NCBI GenBank assembly: GCA_001695595.3
Contig: MBPM02000001.1
Span: forward strand, 558,001-622,000
DNA length: 64,000 nucleotides
Direction: 5' to 3'
Source: Plasmopara viticola
Lineage: Eukaryota; Oomycota; Peronosporomycetes; Peronosporales; Peronosporaceae
The position numbers and the translations under genes are program-made. This document shows positions 12,301 to 24,817 of the stretch, piece by piece. The notes under the pieces were generated by a model. That model was not told where the DNA came from. It did not search any database and saw only the letters and a program-made list of their open reading frames with translations. The first letter of the stretch is position 1; every line of letters begins with the position of its first letter.

Positions 12301-13121
12301 AACCACAGTGTCCAATGGAGGAAGTTCAGCACGAAAACGGCAGCGTAGAAATCCTGATCAAGAACTTTTAACCTACTCGGCTCTGATGGAGAAGTATTCA
12401 AGTGCAAATTGTGAGATTATAGAGCGTGCGTGTAAGGAAGACTTGCAAGCCGTCCTACAAGTATTTCACGAGGCTTTGATGGAAGCTGACAAAATGGATA
12501 TCTTTACAAGTCCGGTTACGGATGATATCGCTCCACGATATTCGGAAATCATCCATCATCCAATGGACTTTGGTACGATACAAGACAGGCTATACAAATA
12601 CAGAAGCTTCCGTGACTACTTTGTGAGTACGATTTTTGACGTTAACATGTTGTGCTATGATATTAATGTCTTTCATGTAGGCTCACGTTCAGTTAGTTTT
12701 TTCGAATGCAATCACGTACAACAAGTGGGACTCTGCTATAGGTGGGGTGGTCGAAGACTTGCAGAAATACTGTGTCAAATTTTTACTAGATGCGGCCGGA
12801 GTGCACCTTCAAAAGCACAAAAATTATGCTACGAACAAGGCTGTGCGGTCAACAAGCGGAGTTATAAAGACGGGTGCTGCATCGGGGAAGCAGCGTGCTC
12901 TTTCCAAACCTGTAGCTGTGTCAGAGGATGAGGAAGATAGCTGGCACAGCAATTCTTCAGAGGGCGAAGAGGACGATGATGATGATGATGATGACGATGA
13001 CGACGGTGACGACGACGACGACGACGATGTTAGCAATGATTCGGACTATGGGGCTAGTAGAAAACGTCGCTTGCGGCGACCTGCTCTCAGGGTTCAGAAG
13101 AAAAAAACTCGATGTCGTTAA
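6344..13121 (+). CDS. WD40-ePHD-cryptoTudor-double bromodomain protein (BRWD/PHIP family)
   Basis: Three exons: 6344-7440, 7519-12622 and 12681-13121, giving 2213 residues. Intron 1 (78 nt) splits a WD40 blade; splicing restores Ser-Asp-Asp-Arg to Leu-Val-Lys-Ile-Trp. Intron 2 (58 nt) splits the second bromodomain and restores the SNAITYN stretch. The start is the first in-frame ATG; the open frame begins slightly upstream at a GTG. Order of domains: BRWD N-terminal helical region (about 75-150), WD40 propeller (about 335-890), acidic and Arg/Ser-rich linker with a Glu/Asp run near 1085-1110, extended PHD with Cys-x2-Cys pairs and HWKC (about 1263-1377), cryptoTudor-like VGDYVVY region (from about 1427), bromodomain 1 (about 1695-1785), bromodomain 2 (about 2007-2097) and a poly-Asp tail. 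The family binds acetylated and methylated histones in the nucleus. The extended PHD is not part of the animal BRWD1/2/3 layout as I know it. Convergent with the FYVE gene, with a 146-bp gap. Confidence 0.9.
12972..13028 (+). repeat. GAT/GAC trinucleotide tract coding poly-Asp
   Basis: Nineteen codons in the last exon of the BRWD gene, made of eleven Asp, one Gly and seven Asp, mostly from GAT and GAC triplets. Such tracts are prone to length change by slippage. Acidic tails are common in histone-binding proteins. Confidence 0.9.
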
Positions 13122-13267
13122 CGTGGACTTTTGGCTACCGAACACAATGTTATGCGATAAATGTCTATCTAGCAACAAAAATGACGACGACGTCTCAAGC
13201 ACGCAAGACACGTAATATCAACTATAGTTTCTGAATTCGATGCAAACGCTGCTGCATGACGCACGCA

Positions 13268-15253
13268 CTACAGCAGTCGCACCCCCTCAATGACTTTTTC
13301 TGTCATGTCGTTATTTTGCGCATCCATTTTTTCCATCATTCGCGCTGCAATAAGCTTGAGTGCACGCAAGTCAGAGCCTCTCACTTTTTTGCGAGCGTTC
13401 TTGTCAACCATAGCAATGGCACCAATCACCACACCTTCGTCCTTTGCAATCAGCGGGATCCCTAAAAAGAAGTTGACTTGCATCGAAAGCGCAAGAGGGT
13501 TCTTGGCAAAACGAATATCTTTTCGGATGTCTAGCACCACGAGCGGATCGGACGACATGATCGCATGACCATCCACACCAACATCCCGCGGCACTTGGTC
13601 GCCTACAAGACCCACCGTGGTTACGAACAAACTCGTTGATTTTGTCACGACGGAAAGCGCAGCAACATGGCAGTTTACGGTCGTACACGCCAGCTCGAGC
13701 AGACCGCGAAGAACAGAATTAGCAAAATCTTGCGACAGGTTGAGCCGTTGGATGATCTTAATACGCTCCTTCTCCGTCGACGTCAATGGCGCATCTGGCC
13801 ACGGATTGCCTTTCAAAAACGTCAGCTCGTACTCGAACGGTGAGTTGACAAACACATCATCATCATCTTCGTCAGTCTGGCTGATGACGCTACTCGACGA
13901 ATTGCTTAAACTCAGTGCCATATTATTCGCTAGCGTTGGCTCAATTGTAAGGCTGGCTATTGCCTCTTCAAGAGTCACATGAGTGGCGCTGCCAAAACAC
14001 TCGCCATCGCTCTCACGGCTTGTCGACGTACCGTCGCTGGCGCTGGACCTCGCGGCGCCATTACGGCTTTCGTACGCGCTCATGGACCCGTAATCTCCAA
14101 TTTGATCACCGTTTAAGCACGCCATGCATACCCGGGTACTAGCGGATAGTTTAGAATGCTGCATTTCCTTTCGAATGGCTGAGCACTTGGAACATACAGA
14201 AGAGCCGCAGATCCGACAGTGGTGCGCACGACGTGTAAACATGGAAAAATTGCCGCCGCAGATAGAGCAACAGTCGCGGTAGTGCCAGCTCCGGCGGTCA
14301 CGCAGCTGGTTGCGTCGAATTCGACGATTGACAATGGCACTAGGTATGAGACGAATGCATCCGGCCAGACGCAGCAGCCACGCACGGTCCTGTTCTAGCG
14401 ACTGCGCACGGTAGGGAGCTGTGATAAAGAACGATACTCGCGTCGTCACTGAGTTTCTGTCTTCGGATGCCTCTACGACAAAGCCGCACTTGCGCAGCGA
14501 CTGGCGCTGCATATGAGTTTGTGAAAATATGGGTCCGCACCTAGGTAGCTCAATGGACTCCATCACTGAAACGCCGTACGATGCACCGCCTCCAATCATG
14601 GTAGTGCCGCCAATGCCATTGGTAAAATACTGGTTAAAGCGCATGTAGAAAAGCTCTCGGAGCGGGGCTTGCGGATGCACGTCATTCAGAGCCAACCACT
14701 GCACCATAAGTGACGATGACGAGGGTCTCGATCCGTGCGGTGTTTTAGGTGTGGCCGGCGTGTTGGGCTCAGGGGTTGGTTCGGGTGCGTTGCCGCTGTC
14801 TGCACTAACCTCTGTGTAGTGCAGTGCTTGCCCCGATGCGTACTGCGCGCCCAACAAGTCTTGCAAGAACGCATCGACTTCGGTTGCTGTGCGACCCGAC
14901 AGGAGCGCGAGCACCTCGTCACACGTGGTGTTCTGCAGACGGACGACACCTTTCATGACTAAGAGCTCATCCTGCGTGTCGTGCATCTCGTACATTGTAA
15001 AATTGTCTTTCTGCTGACGCAGTACGGCACCAGCGGCCATGGAACCAGAAACACCTTGGTCGTCATCCGTTACCCAACGAATCAGTTGATTAGCGCGGCA
15101 CTCACCGATAGCCGCCAGTTCCCTGACGCGCTCCTTGGTCATTGCGCGCGGCACTTCGTACTGACGTACGACTTGCTCGGCAAACGCGCGCGATCTTGTC
15201 GAGGAGCTACCATTGCTCGTGCTAGTCGGCGAGCTGTTGATCCTACGAAACAT
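13268..15253 (-). CDS. FYVE zinc finger protein with C-terminal GAF domain and START-like N-terminus
   Basis: Intronless, 661 residues from the ATG at 15253; the open frame extends 18 codons upstream to a TTG that is unlikely to be used. The FYVE finger lies at about 318-378: WHYRD, then Cys-x2-Cys, the basic RRAHHCRICG core, and further Cys pairs ending in CMAC. This core normally binds phosphatidylinositol 3-phosphate on endosomes. The region before it (about 25-310) has the layout of the START-like lipid-binding domain usual in oomycete FYVE proteins; I infer this from family layout and not from a single motif. Residues about 509-651 form a GAF domain, with strands such as FLGIPLIAKDEGVVIGAIAMVD. 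Together these suggest a membrane-associated sensor or lipid-binding regulator. Ser/Thr-rich linkers surround the finger. Its stop is 146 bp from the end of the convergent BRWD gene. Confidence 0.85.
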   Translation of the reverse strand: MFRRINSSPTSTSNGSSSTRSRAFAEQVVRQYEVPRAMTKERVRELAAIGECRANQLIRWVTDDDQGVSGSMAAGAVLRQQKDNFTMYEMHDTQDELLVMKGVVRLQNTTCDEVLALLSGRTATEVDAFLQDLLGAQYASGQALHYTEVSADSGNAPEPTPEPNTPATPKTPHGSRPSSSSLMVQWLALNDVHPQAPLRELFYMRFNQYFTNGIGGTTMIGGGASYGVSVMESIELPRCGPIFSQTHMQRQSLRKCGFVVEASEDRNSVTTRVSFFITAPYRAQSLEQDRAWLLRLAGCIRLIPSAIVNRRIRRNQLRDRRSWHYRDCCSICGGNFSMFTRRAHHCRICGSSVCSKCSAIRKEMQHSKLSASTRVCMACLNGDQIGDYGSMSAYESRNGAARSSASDGTSTSRESDGECFGSATHVTLEEAIASLTIEPTLANNMALSLSNSSSSVISQTDEDDDDVFVNSPFEYELTFLKGNPWPDAPLTSTEKERIKIIQRLNLSQDFANSVLRGLLELACTTVNCHVAALSVVTKSTSLFVTTVGLVGDQVPRDVGVDGHAIMSSDPLVVLDIRKDIRFAKNPLALSMQVNFFLGIPLIAKDEGVVIGAIAMVDKNARKKVRGSDLRALKLIAARMMEKMDAQNNDMTEKVIEGVRLL

Positions 15254-18200
15254 CGACACACAGAGAAGAAACCGGACTGGCCACGAGGGAGCAAATGGCC
15301 GTGGCAATTGGAGATTTACCGCACTGATTTGCTATTCAAGTGCTCAGATGGCGTCATGTATATGTTATACGATATACAAAAATGAAGGTTATGTGAATGG
15401 CATTAAAGTATGAGGAAGAAACATGCAGTCGAAGAGTAGTAAAAGTACTAGATTTCGCAGGTAGTAGAGAAATGCCCTTTCTGTGGTCGTGGCAACGACA
15501 CCAAGCGATTGCTATGCGCACTGCTCCTTCACCGCGACACGAAGCGCATGGATTTAAATCATAATGCTACACTTGCGACTACCACGTGCGCCACAAACTT
15601 ATATATTTAGTGTGGAGCCACCAGACAAAGGCCTCGTGATTGAAGCGTTGGCTATTGTCGAATGCTTTTGAGTGTCGCAACATTTTCTTCGACGCAGCGG
15701 TGGTAGATACGCGACGTGCAGTCGCGGTCTCGACATGGCTACAATCAACGTTGCGGTCGGTAAGGAAGGGTCGCTTTGAAGTCATACGTCTTCCGAGGTG
15801 GACGCGCAATGTTACAATTTGCGGCAAAGATTAGTAACGAATCTGACTTTCTCGGTGAGAGAATTTAGTGCAATGCGACGCAACCCAGCGGCAAAGTGTT
15901 TCATACAGCCGCACAAGCACTCTATGAGGCTGCGGCCCACACGCTTTTTGCAGTGTAAGTAGGGATGACACTCGTTCAATTAAAAAAGCCAGTCCCTAGG
16001 TTGCAGTATAACATTGTTAGAAGCTCCCTATCGATCGACCGTCAGCTGCAATGATGAGATTAAAATTAACTTTACCAACTCTTGGACCGAAAAGAGAACT
16101 TAACTGGTCGACATGTGATTTCATATTAGTATTAAATGCTTCCTACTCTAACTCCAAATAACGTATCTGATTCTAATTTTAGACTCTTAGCGTCTATTTT
16201 AAATTCTTGCCCTGCTGGCTGATGCATGCGTAAACGCTAGAACAAGCTGAGAAAGAAAAGCACAAAGGGAGTCGTATCTTCTAGTGAAGCTACGCGCTGT
16301 AATTTGAGTGGCCAAGTATATGCTGATGAAATATTCCAGTGGGACGAACCCGCGGCTCCCTTGTCGATTCTTTTCCAGAGCTTAGCCTGTTGAAAGTTTT
16401 TAAGTCTTGACTTTGTCTTCGGCTAGCCGTAAATTGACGGTACTTGAGTATGTGTACCGTCTAAGTTAGATATAGCATTGCCACCTGTTGCAGCCTTTGA
16501 CAAGCAGCAAGGCAATCCATGACTACAGTTACGGTGTACCGGACACATTGATGATGGATAGGGTAAACGGCTCATTGCTATTTTTGGTGGCCGCTATTAT
16601 ACAATTTGAAGCTGATGTCATCGGTAAAACAAGTATACAGACTGGTTAAAATCAACCGCGAGCTGGAGGTTAATCTGCGTAGTGTATGCACCGAGGCGCC
16701 ATTATCATGGGTCGAAAGCTTTCTTCGGTTGAGTTTGCACTAAGCAGTGCACATCACGCATCTAAGACTCACATACTTCTGCGAAATATCTACCGAGTCT
16801 TGCTAGCTCTTTGACGCACGGATGTTTTCGTGAAAAGAAAAGGCTCGAAAAAACTTTTCAAGATGAACGACCAAATTTCGTACAATTTTTTTTTATCGAA
16901 TTTCGCACAGAAACTGGTCTAATAGAAGAATCAATTAGCAGGTCAGGTTATGCGATTGTTTCCGCTCAAGATGGACGAAAGAAGGATTTTCACTGTGTTA
17001 CCAAAAGATGCATTGTATTGCTCATTGTGGAAAAAACGGAAGTTCCATTTCTTTTCGATTGAAATAAAGTATCGTTTCATCGGACGTTTCGCAGTCCTGA
17101 CAAGTCGTGGGTGGGCGTAAGCCAGCGACTTTTTGAAAAACTATGTTGACAAACTTTAGTGGGATGCTTCAAGAATTATTTTGGTCCTCACGAATTGAGG
17201 CACCTAGTTCCTCGTGCTTGAACTTGCCGATAAGGCAAGAACAGGCGGCCATACAGCGCAGATTGTGTTTATAGCCTCCACTGTTTTGACCACATAAGTG
17301 AGGGGTCGCGGCTTTATTGAGTGGATGGACAACTTTGGAGCACATCGAAGAAAAGCGGCATTTTGACACAACTCGGAGGCCTGGCGCAAAGACGCGCCGC
17401 GGTCGATTAATGTGAAGCTCAGGGGTCACGAGGCCAAAAGAATTAAGGACTTCGTAGAAAAAGCATAGTGTCAAGATCACCCAAAAAGGCCGCCGACAAA
17501 TTGCCGGGACAATCCGTTTGAACTCTGAAGTTACGAATGAGGTTTCGCTTATTGCACTCACCAGGAAAAATTGCCAATTCTCGTCGTCTTGGACTCATCC
17601 TTCTTGCTCATGGCTTAACATCGGTGATTTCGTCAATAAACGTGGCTCGGGCGATCTACGCCAAAACGTTTTCTGAGTATTTTTGTCGCTCTTGATGAGA
17701 CCTTTTGCATGGCCCGTGAGTCTGATTTTAAATATAACACCTTCTAAGGCGTATCTTCGGGTAGTGAATTTGGTATAACGACGCTGTCAATACGGTAAAG
17801 CTTCTTCACAGTCTAAGAGAGCGAAGATGTGTATACATATCGACAAAGTACTAGGGTAGACGCACGTATTACTGTCGTTTAAAAACGATAGGCACTTCTA
17901 GAGCCGTTTTTACTTTTTTCTTGTGGGCGAAAATTTTGGTGCAACTTATTGCCTGTGAAAGCACCTCTGCTAAGCTTACTTAACAAAGAGTTGCATACGG
18001 ACTGGGGTGGTCAACCAATGCACGAATGAAGGCCGTTTTAGCCTTAGTCTCCATGTATAGCAGCAGAGCATATGCACGCGATCGAGTTCGCTCTCGAGGT
18101 AGTTGAGTCGTGGCACCTTTTCCACACCAAGTGTCTTCGTCCTTTCTCTATTAATATTCTACGAGCACATCATTTACACACACTCGATTCATGCCGCGCC

Positions 18201-21200
18201 CATGTCCTCTTTTCGCTTCACACATGGTACAATTACCTTGCTATTGTATGCTGAAAAGAAAATTCTAAGCGAGCCGCGTTCCCATGTGACATCATACTAT
18301 TTTTTAAGTCGTTTGTTCTCTGATTTTGCTTTGCAGACGACACTAATATTTGAAGACTTTGAGGAGGAGTTTAACATTTGTAGTCATGCAATCCAAACCT
18401 TCACACTCGCATCAATCATTGCGTATCTCGGTGTGCGAAATCCGATCTCTGTCAGGAAGTCGCTTCCCTATCAAGCAAGCTTTAGGTTTGGTCCAAGTTT
18501 TACCTTAACTCTTGCTTTCATGACACGGTAACATAGCACTTTGCACACAGGAGGAGTGCAAAAGAATACACGACGCTATATCCGGACTTGAGGTGATTGA
18601 CGCGATAATAAAATGTAAGCGATTTTCATCCTGTCTATGATGAAGTACACGCAGGAAACAAGCTCTTTAAACAGGCTAGAGCTACTTTCATACCGATATT
18701 CGAAATAAACGGTATAATTGCCTGCCGTGCATCACTCACTCACTTTAAGCACCCTTAATGGGACGACATCTTTAACCACAAAAGCTCGACTTTATGTTAC
18801 GGCCCGTTATATCTTCTTTATGGGGCTAAAATACGTGGGATGGAAGTTGTTAATCCCTCCTGACATATACAACTTTTTTTATTATAACGATTCAGCAATA
18901 AGTCGCTTCCTGAAGCATTCCATGGAGATCAAGCCTTAAAAATCCGTATTGTATTTCCACAATTTAACAAACGCTACTTCAATTTTTGCCTGCTGATGTC
19001 AGCAACAGACTGTTTTGACTGGATGGCCAGACAGTACGTCGACCTCGTAGATAAAGACCCACTAATCAGAAGGTCTGCAATGTCAGGCCGACAAGAAGTT
19101 AACAGCTGTGTCTACAATCAGCAATGCGATAAACGCATTGACAGGGGCAAGATTCCGTTACGTCTAGGGGGCACGATGCCCAAAAGATCGTTAACGTTTG
19201 GAAAAAGACATGCTTCGGGATTTGTGGAGAGATAGCTTAAGAAATGTTTCTCTACAAGGTGTCTACTTTAAACTATTAATCATTTACGGAAAAATTCGTC
19301 TGACTGAGAAAAGTCGGCAAAGATAATAAGCAGGGCACGTATTACAATTTCAATAGTTTCTTCGGATCATTTAGAAAGAGTATTGTGAACATTCGAGATA
19401 TGAAGGAATACTAGATGCTAAAAGATCAAATTTTACGAGCAAGACGTGAGCATAATCATCGGTTTTTTTGCGGTCATGAAAAGAATGAATTAGCGTGCAC
19501 TCTTCGTCTATCTGAGACGATGTTGACACTATCAACACGTTAGAGTAGGCTTTGTTTTAGAAAACATGACTTTTATGACTTCGAAGCTCATCTGAGTCCT
19601 GAGGATATCTTAACACTGCTTCAATTTATTGCCCGCACGTGCAGTGCTATTAGCCTGCTTCAAGTCGCGCAGGCTTCTGCAAGATTGCACGAAGGCCCTT
19701 GCAATTTGGGATTAGAGGTAAAGAGCGCGTTACGGGTATTTCGCGGTCTTTGATCCGCCCGTTGGGGTATGCTGGGAGTCACTGTATATTCTTGGCTTTT
19801 AGCACGGTTTGACGCTGCTACGACGTCCCCGACTCAAAATATGAGCGAAGTGCAGCCTATTCTCACAGACGATACATTCTGTGTCCATTGTGGCTAGTTT
19901 CGGGATCAATATCACTCAGAACAGAAGCATTCTGATGTCATTCGCAATTGATCCAGCAACCGATGAGCGTACATCCGGACATGGTTATCCTGTAGCTGTT
20001 CCAAAGATCAAACTTGCCGTCGAGCTAGACAAGTACTGCAGACTCTTCCGTCAAGTTACTCGATTCGCTATCCGAAAACAATGGCAATGATACGACGCGC
20101 ATTTGCGGTTTGACATGCCTGACGGCTGAAGATATCGCCTCAGTGTAACAGATCTCATCCATCTGTACAATTAAGTCTGGCACCTCTCAATAATTTGGTC
20201 AGCTTCGAGAAGGCCAACTTCATCCCACGGTGCGACGCTTGTTTGGTAATTGTGCAGCGCGGAAAGCACTGACATTTGCATGGCTCAAATCATCTCACGC
20301 CAGTGCACTTGGTCTGCCTTTTACACAGCTTCTTGAAATGCCGAAGGCATCGAGCTATTTTTTGCTTTCACTGCGTTCGCACTCGAACGCCAAAGCACTT
20401 CTTGGATATACCTGTCATCATCGTTTGACTTTGCTTTTTATCTAAAGAGTCGCATCCTGGAACATCCGAATCACCACATGGCGCGCTTGTCTTTTAAGTC
20501 CTGCCCAGCGATGAGGTTGACTAAATATTTGTTTCACGTGCGTTTGGCTCCAAGTTTTTCTCCGATCAACAAGTACACATGCCAAACGCAGAAAAGATCT
20601 TCATGTCATCCAAGTATGCAGCTTAGTTGATTTTAACGTGGGTGTGACCTGAGTTGCTATCAAAGAAGGTTTATCTAATAAGGCATCGCGAGAGACCTCA
20701 ATCTTCCTAGGGTCAATGCCTTACTCAATTAAGTTTGGAGCACTTTCAAAGCCTTAACGCCGTACAATCTTTCTTTCAAGTTTTTTTGCGCCAAAAAGTA
20801 GGCCGTATACCATGTGATTCATGTTCGGCTTGGACTTGTACACAACTTCGACGGGTGTTTCGCCGGGAATACTAGGAGGCATAATATACTTCTCGATGTA
20901 CATTGTTGTCATTGCCGCTTTTACACATAGTGTATCCTCTTAACCAGCGAAGTGGAACATGCTACGACCGATCATTACGGTCGTTCGTTTACCTGATGCG
21001 CGTTACGGAGCGGTCGGCTGCACCTTGGCGCCGTGTTCTTCGCAGAATACCACAAGTTAGGACCGAAAGCACTTTATGATATCAATGTCGCGTTGGGCAA
21101 CATTGAGCAAGACTACTTGTATGAAGATGGAACAATTGCGACCTTTTTGTCGATCACGAAAAGCGATTCTTCATGATTTTTTGCCATTAGTACTTGAACT

Positions 21201-24200
21201 TGTCATTACAGCTATGGTGCTTGGTTAAATTGTAAATTGTCCACATTTCTGAAGAATTCTAGTTCGACCATCGAGCGAGATCACGAATGCCACACGATTG
21301 TAATTGCGATCGTATCGTCGTTAATGTATTAGTAAATATCGCGTCCACAATAATTGCCGTCGTATCTTAAGCCTCGCTTGTCACCCCTCTTTTTGTTCTA
21401 GCACTTGTCTGCTTTGTGGCTAAAGTTTGCGTACTACGTGAGCCGTTGAGGTTGCCGGTCGGTGTGCGCTTTAGCCTCGCTCTCTTTTTTTGTTGTTACC
21501 AATTTTCATTCTCACTTGATGTGCTTATTTGTGAGTATTCTTTCATTGTCTTGCGATTGCAATTTAGCGCTACTCATCTCCAGCTTTCTTGTTGATAGTT
21601 TAGAACTGTTGTAAAATTAGCTATCCATGTCCTTATCCATTATCTTGGTACTGGCACTTCTGACAGCATCGATGATTAAAAATTGTTGCAGTAGTCTCAT
21701 CCACTGTCGCCTTCAAATGTCTTTATACTGATGAGCTAACGCTCTAGTTAGATATGCCTAGCTTTCTGCGATCATCCTTAGGCGCGACCAGGTGATCCAC
21801 GTTTCCTCACGATCATCAATTACATTATGGTAGTCAGCATTTATCTGCAGCAATATCAGGCTGAACGCGATGTTATCAGTTTGATGTGCTCGCCCTTGGC
21901 ACAAGGATCCGTGATATTTTGATGCACTTCGCACTTCACCACATGCCAAGCCGACCTTCTTGGAATACGCCACGCATGTAGCGGCTCCACGAAGTGTATA
22001 TAACTGTTGATATTAACCTTGGACTAGCTGTCATGCAACGCAATTTTATTTGCCAGGCTTATTTGATCGATTGAAGGTAAGCAGAGCTGAGGCAAGTAGA
22101 GGAGAAGTGTCCGTGCGAGAAAAGACAGAGCGAAAATAGTCATGCTAAAAAGGAAGTTTCAAAGCCTTTTGACTATTGCTGTTCGGCTCGACTAACCAAA
22201 ACAAACTGTATAAATCACGCTAATCCTTAATAGCCAACATTCTGCATCCGAGACGAGATGAATGAGTTTTTCCAAAATCTTTGACTTGTTTTCGAAACTT
22301 TAATAGATATCAATTGGTGCCAATCGAGCGATTCTCAAACGATGAATTAGTCGACCCAAACAGGCTTCTTTGGTACCCTGAACAGCCATTACAGCAGAAG
22401 AACTGAAGCCTGCGTCTGCGACGTAGGTGGCGAGCCAGAATAAACTTTATCATCAAATAGCCACTCGAACCCTTAAACATTTACACCACGACAGAAACGC
22501 GAGCATTTTGTTCGGGTGAGGATGATGAGACTTACAAGTGCGCCGGTGGACAGTCGCGAAGCCCTTCAACCAAAACGACGGCGAAAGAGTCTTAAACTGA
22601 CGACAATGCGGGCGAGACGTATTTCTTATAGACATGAGGATCGTCAAACTTGCTGGTGACGTCAAAGTTCTTGTCTATTGAGACAGCAAAGTCCATGAGG
22701 ATCCTCTAAGATAAAGCTTCGACCTGAGATTATAAAAATACGGCACCAAGTTGATTAATAGGACGAGAAAGTAATCAAATCCATGCAACCTCTAAAAAAT
22801 CTAGTGACTGAGACATCTAACCCAGATAAAGTGCGACTCGCCCACTACCGGGTACCGATGCAGGTCCTTATCTCATAAATGGTCCACTTAGGAAAGCGAA
22901 TCCAACAAAAAAGTGAGCACCTTCCGAATGGGCATTACCTGGTCAATGCACACTTAGCGCCGACCTATTTCGCCATCTGCTTCGCGCGCCAAGTAGACTG
23001 CCTGATGATACTTCCCGCGTGACATATACGAGCAAAAGTTGATCTTGATTGATGATTATTCCTGCGCAATTTACGGTAGATTTGTGTGTGGCTAAAAGTA
23101 CTGCGCCAATTATGCTTTGGGATTCAACTTGGCGTCAGAAGAAACCCTAATAAAGTTTTGAGCTTGTTTCGAAAGCCTCTTTTGATACACAAGTACCCAA
23201 GAAGTCATATACAAAAGGCGAAAATTACTTTGACGACCAGGGGCAGCCTGCGAATGTATGCAAGGCTACACGTTTAAATGTCGCTGAGGCGTTGAGCTCA
23301 TCGCAAACTAACATTGCTAATTCAATTTGGAGAAGTACAAGCTTTTGCTCAATCTGTTTATGATTTAGACGCAACAACAAAAACTTACTAAATTCTTGGA
23401 AATTCCGAATATGAAAAAGGTGTACTAATTGCTGTGTGGAATGTATCCAAATTTCTCGTTCAAATCTGCCTCATTCAATTGTTTCGATCGTTACGGGCAC
23501 ATACGCTATTATTATATTTGTCGATATATGCTCTAAAGGAGATGGGGTGGGGCAGAAAATTAGCTGAAATCCGCGTACTAAGTTGAATTGTATCCTTTTC
23601 ACCACAAGCAGAAGCGTGAATTTATGCTGCTACTCCAATGTGGTGACTACAGCGACCAAAACTCGATTTCGATTTATGTTTGTCCCAAATTTTTGGCCAA
23701 CCACTTTGGTGGGGCTATAAGAAGTGGGCAATTGTGTCACTCGGTTCAATGAGCGAAGAAGAGTACACTACGCTGAGTATCGCTTTCTTAAAAAAGTGAG
23801 TGTACGAGTTGGTATCTGAGGTTCTAGCAAAAGCGGTCAAGTATTTGCCGATTCTGAGGATTTTCGAGGACAAGAGTCGTGCAACAAGCTAGCCAAGATC
23901 CATTTAACCATAGCCACGCAAAGCACATCGACTCCAATTGATGACAAGTCAAGCTAAATTTTGCAGTTTCTCACGCTGTATTCATACAGCCTGCAGCTGT
24001 TTCGTGTGTCGTAAGTGATATTAAACGTAGTACTTTTAATGCGTGGAAATGGCCTCATCGAGTATTGTAAAAATGCGACTACGCTGACCAATACCAAACT
24101 CAAGGGACTAGGTTGACCTCGTCAAAAAGACTTGACGACGGCCTTTGGTGCTCATGCGCTTTCTTTTTGTCGGTAAGTTTTAGGTTGATAACCAATCCTA

Positions 24201-24817
24201 GTTCGCAAATCTACCATTTATCTAATCCAAACCGTGTGAAGTGATCAAATGAGTAGATGAACTGAACGCTTCTTTGTGCGACTAACTCCTATATATCGAT
24301 CATTTCGACATCTCCTTTCATTTGCACGAGTGTCTTCGCTCGGTGTTTTCTCGCGCAGACTCTTCCGCTATGCCAGCCTTTACTTCGCCTCAACTTCGCT
24401 TCCCTATTTTTACATAAAGCCGAGCTTCATGACGAGATCTTGCTACCCTTAAAAAGAAGCCTCCAAGGAATGGTAAATGACACGGTATATATACCGATTT
24501 GCTCGCTGGTATATCAAAGAAATGTAAAAGTCTCTTCTTTGACCACGGTAGTAAGTGTATCATAAATATTCATTCTTAAAGCAGCTTTTAAGCAGCAAAC
24601 TGCTGCGTTTCACAAAATGATCTCGCACGTCTCCCCTGTGTTGAGCTTTACCCGCATTTGATACTTTATAGTCCCCGCCGTAGCTATGAAAACGATTTCA
24701 GTCGCTAAATAGGGAGTACAAATATTTTCAAAATAGCCTTACATGCTAACGTGAATAAAGCATATGCTCTAATTTCAAGAGGGTTTTAGATGCTAATCAG
24801 TGTAGCAAATTGGTACA
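15254..24817. other. Long gene-poor region with eroded sequence
   Basis: About 9.5 kb with no convincing gene. Open frames reach at most 142 codons (18103-18531, which starts at TTG), consistent with chance. A more GC-rich block at about 15420-15840 and a coding-like stretch at about 19540-19760, followed by coding-like fragments in shifting frames to about 21200, suggest old coding or transposon sequence that has decayed. I could not identify a reverse transcriptase, integrase or transposase motif. No tRNA, tandem array or clear terminal repeat was seen. Confidence 0.55.

Noticed and set aside
18103..18531. 142-codon plus-strand frame with a hydrophobic start like a secreted effector
   Set aside because: It starts at TTG, the first ATG lies after the hydrophobic part, and there is no RXLR-type motif.
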